This document shows positions 6,305 through 8,700 of a DNA stretch of 8,700 bases, piece by piece. The position numbers were made by a program, and so were the translations under genes. The number at the start of each line of letters is the position of its first letter. Position 1 is the stretch's first letter. Origin of the DNA: an uncultured Chlamydiaceae bacterium (lineage in GTDB: Bacteria > Chlamydiota > Chlamydiia > Chlamydiales > Parachlamydiaceae); contig CAMFKA010000086.1 of assembly GCA_945957185.1 (NCBI GenBank), positions 1 through 8,700 on the forward strand, written 5' to 3'. Under the pieces are notes generated by a model. It searched no databases. It saw only the letters and a list, made by a program, of their open reading frames with translations, and was not told where the DNA came from.

Positions 6305-6529
6305 ATGAAAAAGGGTATCCTTCTGCTGGGTATGGCAGGACTGTCAGTTACTAGTTGCAGCATGATCGATGACAGCATCAGCGCTTTGCAACAAAACCAA
6401 CAAGCAATCGAATACAGCACACAAGTCATTAACGAAAACGCCGAGGCTATCCAAGCAGCGAACCGCGCCATCGAGGAAAACCGCCATCAGTTAGAAGCGA
6501 TCAACCAAACGCTGAAAGAAACCCACTAA
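6305..6529 (+). CDS. Small coiled-coil lipoprotein, first of a paralogous pair
   Basis: The 74-residue precursor has a lipoprotein signal peptide with lipobox VTSC, so Cys18 is expected to be lipidated. The 57-residue mature part is a single heptad repeat. Position a is Ile or Leu at residues 21, 28, 35, 42, 49, 56, 63 and 70. Position d is mostly polar: Ser24, Asn31, Ser38, Asn45, Ala52, Asn59, Ile66. The overall shape recalls Braun's lipoprotein, but the terminal lysine used for peptidoglycan attachment is missing (the end is KETH). The start at 6305 is chosen because GAGG (6295-6298) lies six bases upstream and the lipobox is then at normal depth. The downstream gene, 23 bases away, is a paralogue. 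Sorting to the inner or outer membrane cannot be decided with confidence. Confidence 0.85.
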   Translation: MKKGILLLGMAGLSVTSCSMIDDSISALQQNQQAIEYSTQVINENAEAIQAANRAIEENRHQLEAINQTLKETH

Positions 6530-6552
6530 TAAAATAACCTCAGGTGAAAGCT

Positions 6553-6774
6553 ATGAAATATTTATTAATTCTTCCTCTTGTTCTCCTCACCGGATGCAAC
6601 AAGTTCACCGAGCTGAATGATAACGTTAACTACACCACCGAAATCGTTAATCGAAATGCCGAAAGCATTCAGCAAAGTACACAGGAAATCCGTCACAACA
6701 CACAGTTGATTGAAGAGAGCACACGCGTCATGAAAGAGAACCACGAAGCTCTTGAACGGATGAAAAACGCCTAA
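6553..6774 (+). CDS. Small coiled-coil lipoprotein, second of a paralogous pair
   Basis: The 73-residue precursor has lipobox LTGC, so Cys15 is the expected lipid anchor. From residue 18 the mature part follows an unbroken heptad. Position a is Phe18, Val25, Val32, Ile39, Ile46, Ile53, Met60, Leu67. Position d is Leu21, Thr28, Asn35, Ser42, Asn49, Ser56, Asn63, Met70. About a third of the positions are identical to the preceding lipoprotein with no gaps, and both reach their first a position exactly three residues after the anchor, so they are duplicates. ATG 6553 is preferred over an upstream in-frame GTG at 6544 because AGGTGA (6542-6547) lies five bases before it and overlaps the GTG. There is no C-terminal Lys for peptidoglycan linkage. 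The pair could form homo- or heteromeric bundles. Confidence 0.85.
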   Translation: MKYLLILPLVLLTGCNKFTELNDNVNYTTEIVNRNAESIQQSTQEIRHNTQLIEESTRVMKENHEALERMKNA

Positions 6775-6777
6775 GGC

Positions 6778-6801
6778 TACAACATGCGCAAGCGTGTTGT
6801 A
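6778..6801 (+). other. Stem-loop with GCAA tetraloop at the 3' end of the lipoprotein operon
   Basis: Ten base pairs (6778-6787 with 6792-6801, one G-U) close a GNRA-type GCAA loop, three bases after the stop codon. No T-run follows, so it is more likely a 3' mRNA stabiliser or a factor-dependent end than an intrinsic terminator. A short palindrome, CGTATT-G-AATACG (6824-6836), lies a little further on. Confidence 0.55.
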
Positions 6802-6839
6802 CGGTTACAAACAATGATAGAGCCGTATTGAATACGTAG

Positions 6840-7111
6840 GCGTCAAGCTAATTCATTATGTTTCTTAGGTTATTGAAAATTAACATCCAGCGAAAGGAGC
6901 AGGTTAACGCGGAGACGCGGGGACGCAGGGACGCGGAGTTATTCTTTATTAAAATAATATAATTGTGAATTTTTCTATAGCATGGGATCCCCCTTACCAC
7001 TTTTGAATTTTCTCCGCGCCCCTGCGTCCCCGCGTCTCCGCGTTATCTTGCTATTGTTCCTTGAAGATTGATTTTTAATAATTTAAACAAGGAAATGAAT
7101 TAGCTTGATGC
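6840..7111. repeat. Inverted-repeat element with GC-rich 8-bp unit arrays (MITE-like)
   Basis: The outer ends match over 18 bases with one mismatch (6840-6857 against 7094-7111, TCAAGCTAATTCATT). The inner arms match over 41 bases with three mismatches (6898-6938 against 7012-7052). The inner arms are tandem 8-bp units of the type CGCGGGGA. Between outer and inner arms the two sides remain recognisably similar but have diverged. The core (6939-7011) is AT-rich. There is no coding capacity. CGTA occurs just outside each end (6835-6838 and 7111-7114), a possible but unproven target duplication. The element fills the space where the lipoprotein genes and the minus-strand gene converge, so as RNA it could fold into a long hairpin and help end transcription from both sides. 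Confidence 0.82.
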
Positions 7112-7175
7112 GTATGCTGAAAGGGTGGCATAAATGCTTAAGTTGTGCGGGCTCGGCAGCAAAGAATAAGCTGCT

Positions 7176-8666
7176 CTATTGGCTTTCTAGGACTTGGATG
7201 ATTTGTTCGAGACGATTCAAATTGTGTTCGAGTTCACCAGTTTTTTTCACGATCTCTTCAGCCTCTCTATTTTGCGAAACTCTTGCTGCTTCGTTAGAGA
7301 TCATTTTTTTATGAAGCTTATTGATTTTTTTCAAAACTTTGCCATAATTTTCCAAGGCCGGCACTTTCGCTTGGAGCTTTTTGCTGCTAGATTCGAGCGC
7401 AAATTTTAAATCGGATTCTTGCTCCTGGATTCGCGTTTGATATGATTTATCAAAATTCTTCCATTCTAATCTGTTGATAAGTGTATGAGAGCTTTCTTTA
7501 TATGCTTGTTCGAGTTTATTAGCTTCTCTTTTAAGTTGCTCAATGTCAACTTCACGATCGCCAATGTCAGATAAATGACTTGGGAGCTCTTGGACGAGGG
7601 CAAGTTCTCTTGTATTTTTTTCGAGTTCTTGCTGAACAGCATAAGAAAGCATTTCATGGAACTTCTGCAATTCATTCGGATAGACTGTTATAAGTTTGCT
7701 ATAGAATTGTGATAAAACCTCTAAGCTTCTAAGCTTTAATTCAGGAGGAGTTTTTTCGATAACTTCATGGACGGTGTCATTAAGGATTTCGATCAACTCA
7801 TCAACTATAGTCTTCTTTAAATTGTCTTTAGCAGCATCCACCAAGGCACGCTGCACGGTCACTAGACGATCAAGAGGATTTTCTTCCCTAAAATAATTCC
7901 TGATGTTTGGCATGTTTTTTTGTATACGCTGCAAAAAGCTCGAGGCTGTTTTTTTACCATTTGAACTTTTCAAATCCATGCTACCTGACACAAACAATTT
8001 TAAGTAGGTGTCTATAGTTTGTATGAGCAATCGACTATAGGCAGCATAAGGAGGTGTTAGTAATTTTAATAGCTGCTGTGCATCTTTTAGAACATGCTCA
8101 ATGGATGCAAGTTCAGCATCATTGGGATCAACATAAGATGAGGACCTACGTGCTTTTGGTGCTGATGCAACAACGGTGTTTTCTTCAATTGGTGTTTCCT
8201 TCGGCGCATCCTGAGAAGAGTTTGACCGAAACTGATCAAGTGAGAGAGCTCCATAGTCAATGTCACCGGTGGAATTGAATACAGCTTCGTTGGAAACCGC
8301 AGATAATTCCTGAGGTTCTTCTGTAGGGCTTGCCGGTCTTAATGGACTTGCTTGAGGGGATCCTGGAGGAGACGAAAAAATAGAATTAGTGTTTTCTTCG
8401 ATTAATGAATTCTCTGGTGCAACCTTTGGTGAAGGTGTTTGCAAGGGTGAAGAGAGTAGATTATCAAAAAATAATTCCTGAGGTTCAGCTGAAAGGCTTT
8501 CAGGTCTTACTGGGCTTGCTGGAGGAGTTGGTTGCGGAGATGAAAAAAAGTCATCGCTCAAACTATCATCGTCAGAAGAGACTCCTGAAAAGTCATAATC
8601 GCTTTCTAATCCGTCATTGTCCGTCATGCCTTCTTTTTCCTCGTCATTTCCGTCAATGTTACGCAC
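7176..8666 (-). CDS. Acidic Ser/Pro-rich coiled-coil protein, putative type III effector; 5' end uncertain
   Basis: I do not recognise a family. With the GTG start at 8666 the protein has 496 residues. Residues 1-40 are acidic and serine-rich. Residues 41-170 are low-complexity with many Ser-Pro and Thr-Pro pairs and a 25-residue repeat (41-65 and 97-121). A basic RRSSS patch follows at 173-177, and residues about 185-496 are almost wholly helical with coiled-coil character (strongest from about 375). There is no signal peptide or membrane segment. This build resembles effectors secreted by type III systems, which is inference only. The start is open: the frame has no stop up to the window edge, and upstream codons would read TRSASPKHT, similar in style. 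The first good ATG is at 8627 (Met14) with GAGGA ten bases before it. Base composition is visibly more AT-rich than the 707-5502 operon. Confidence 0.8.
   Translation of the reverse strand: MRNIDGNDEEKEGMTDNDGLESDYDFSGVSSDDDSLSDDFFSSPQPTPPASPVRPESLSAEPQELFFDNLLSSPLQTPSPKVAPENSLIEENTNSIFSSPPGSPQASPLRPASPTEEPQELSAVSNEAVFNSTGDIDYGALSLDQFRSNSSQDAPKETPIEENTVVASAPKARRSSSYVDPNDAELASIEHVLKDAQQLLKLLTPPYAAYSRLLIQTIDTYLKLFVSGSMDLKSSNGKKTASSFLQRIQKNMPNIRNYFREENPLDRLVTVQRALVDAAKDNLKKTIVDELIEILNDTVHEVIEKTPPELKLRSLEVLSQFYSKLITVYPNELQKFHEMLSYAVQQELEKNTRELALVQELPSHLSDIGDREVDIEQLKREANKLEQAYKESSHTLINRLEWKNFDKSYQTRIQEQESDLKFALESSSKKLQAKVPALENYGKVLKKINKLHKKMISNEAARVSQNREAEEIVKKTGELEHNLNRLEQIIQVLESQ
8304..8546 (-). 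repeat. Internal duplication in the Ser/Pro-rich region
   Basis: Two 75-bp copies (8472-8546 and 8304-8378, 168 bases apart) encode 25-residue units that share 16 positions, with the frame FSSP-ASP-RP-S-EPQEL. The DNA is also conserved, for example ATAATTCCTGAGGTTC in both on the plus strand. A second, looser echo is APENSLIEENT (83-93) and APKETPIEENT (154-164). The region therefore grew by tandem duplication and may vary in length between strains. Confidence 0.82.
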
Positions 8667-8700
8667 AGTATGTTTTGGGGATGCTGACCTTGTTGTAATA

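Noticed and set aside
5914..6471. Minus-strand open frames opposite the cysteine-rich gene
   Set aside because: They mirror a strongly codon-biased, signal-peptide-bearing gene on the plus strand. They have no ribosome site and cross a strong terminator.
7155..7178. Hairpin GCAGC/GCTGC as terminator of the minus-strand gene
   Set aside because: It has only five base pairs, a nine-base loop and no T-run on the minus strand, which is too weak to call.
7105..7409. Plus-strand open frames at 7105-7314 and 7194-7409
   Set aside because: They are antisense to the coiled-coil gene, start inside or next to the repeat element and show no domain or ribosome site.

Overview
The window most likely comes from a Gram-negative bacterium with a two-membrane envelope, and my best guess is an amoeba-associated (environmental) chlamydia. 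The grounds are indirect: a beta-barrel protein ending in phenylalanine, two lipoprotein signal peptides, a secreted protein with 21 cysteines that recalls the disulfide-linked chlamydial envelope, a cytoplasmic MsrB-MsrA fusion, and a long acidic, serine/proline-rich coiled-coil protein of the type such bacteria inject into host cells. There is no rRNA or universal marker gene, so the lineage is an inference.

Layout. Bases 1-60 hold the intrinsic terminator of a gene to the left. Bases 59-417 are a mobile-looking inverted-repeat element whose arms are arrays of short GGAC-containing units. At 540-722 lies the N-terminal zinc-ribbon stub of an IS1-like transposase, which overlaps the first gene of a plus-strand cluster. 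The cluster (707-5502) encodes a secreted cyclophilin, a TolB-like beta-propeller protein, a secreted kelch-like protein, an outer-membrane barrel protein and a bifunctional MsrB/MsrA. Gaps between these genes are 8, -4, 12 and 1 bases, so it is almost certainly one operon. Four of the five products carry export signals.

A structured, AT-rich leader (5503-5789) precedes the cysteine-rich secreted protein (5790-6233), whose codon bias suggests high expression. It is followed by a strong terminator and then two paralogous small lipoproteins (6305-6529, 6553-6774). Their mature parts are a single heptad repeat in the same register from the lipid anchor.

Bases 6775-7175 hold a stem-loop and a second inverted-repeat element (6840-7111). 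On the minus strand, 7176 to about 8666 encodes a 496-residue effector-like protein, which may continue past the right edge. The lipoproteins and this gene converge on the second element.

As a whole, the window looks like a set of envelope and redox functions: proline isomerisation, methionine-sulfoxide repair, a cysteine-containing barrel, a disulfide-rich coat protein and coiled-coil lipoproteins. It is flanked and interrupted by small repetitive elements.
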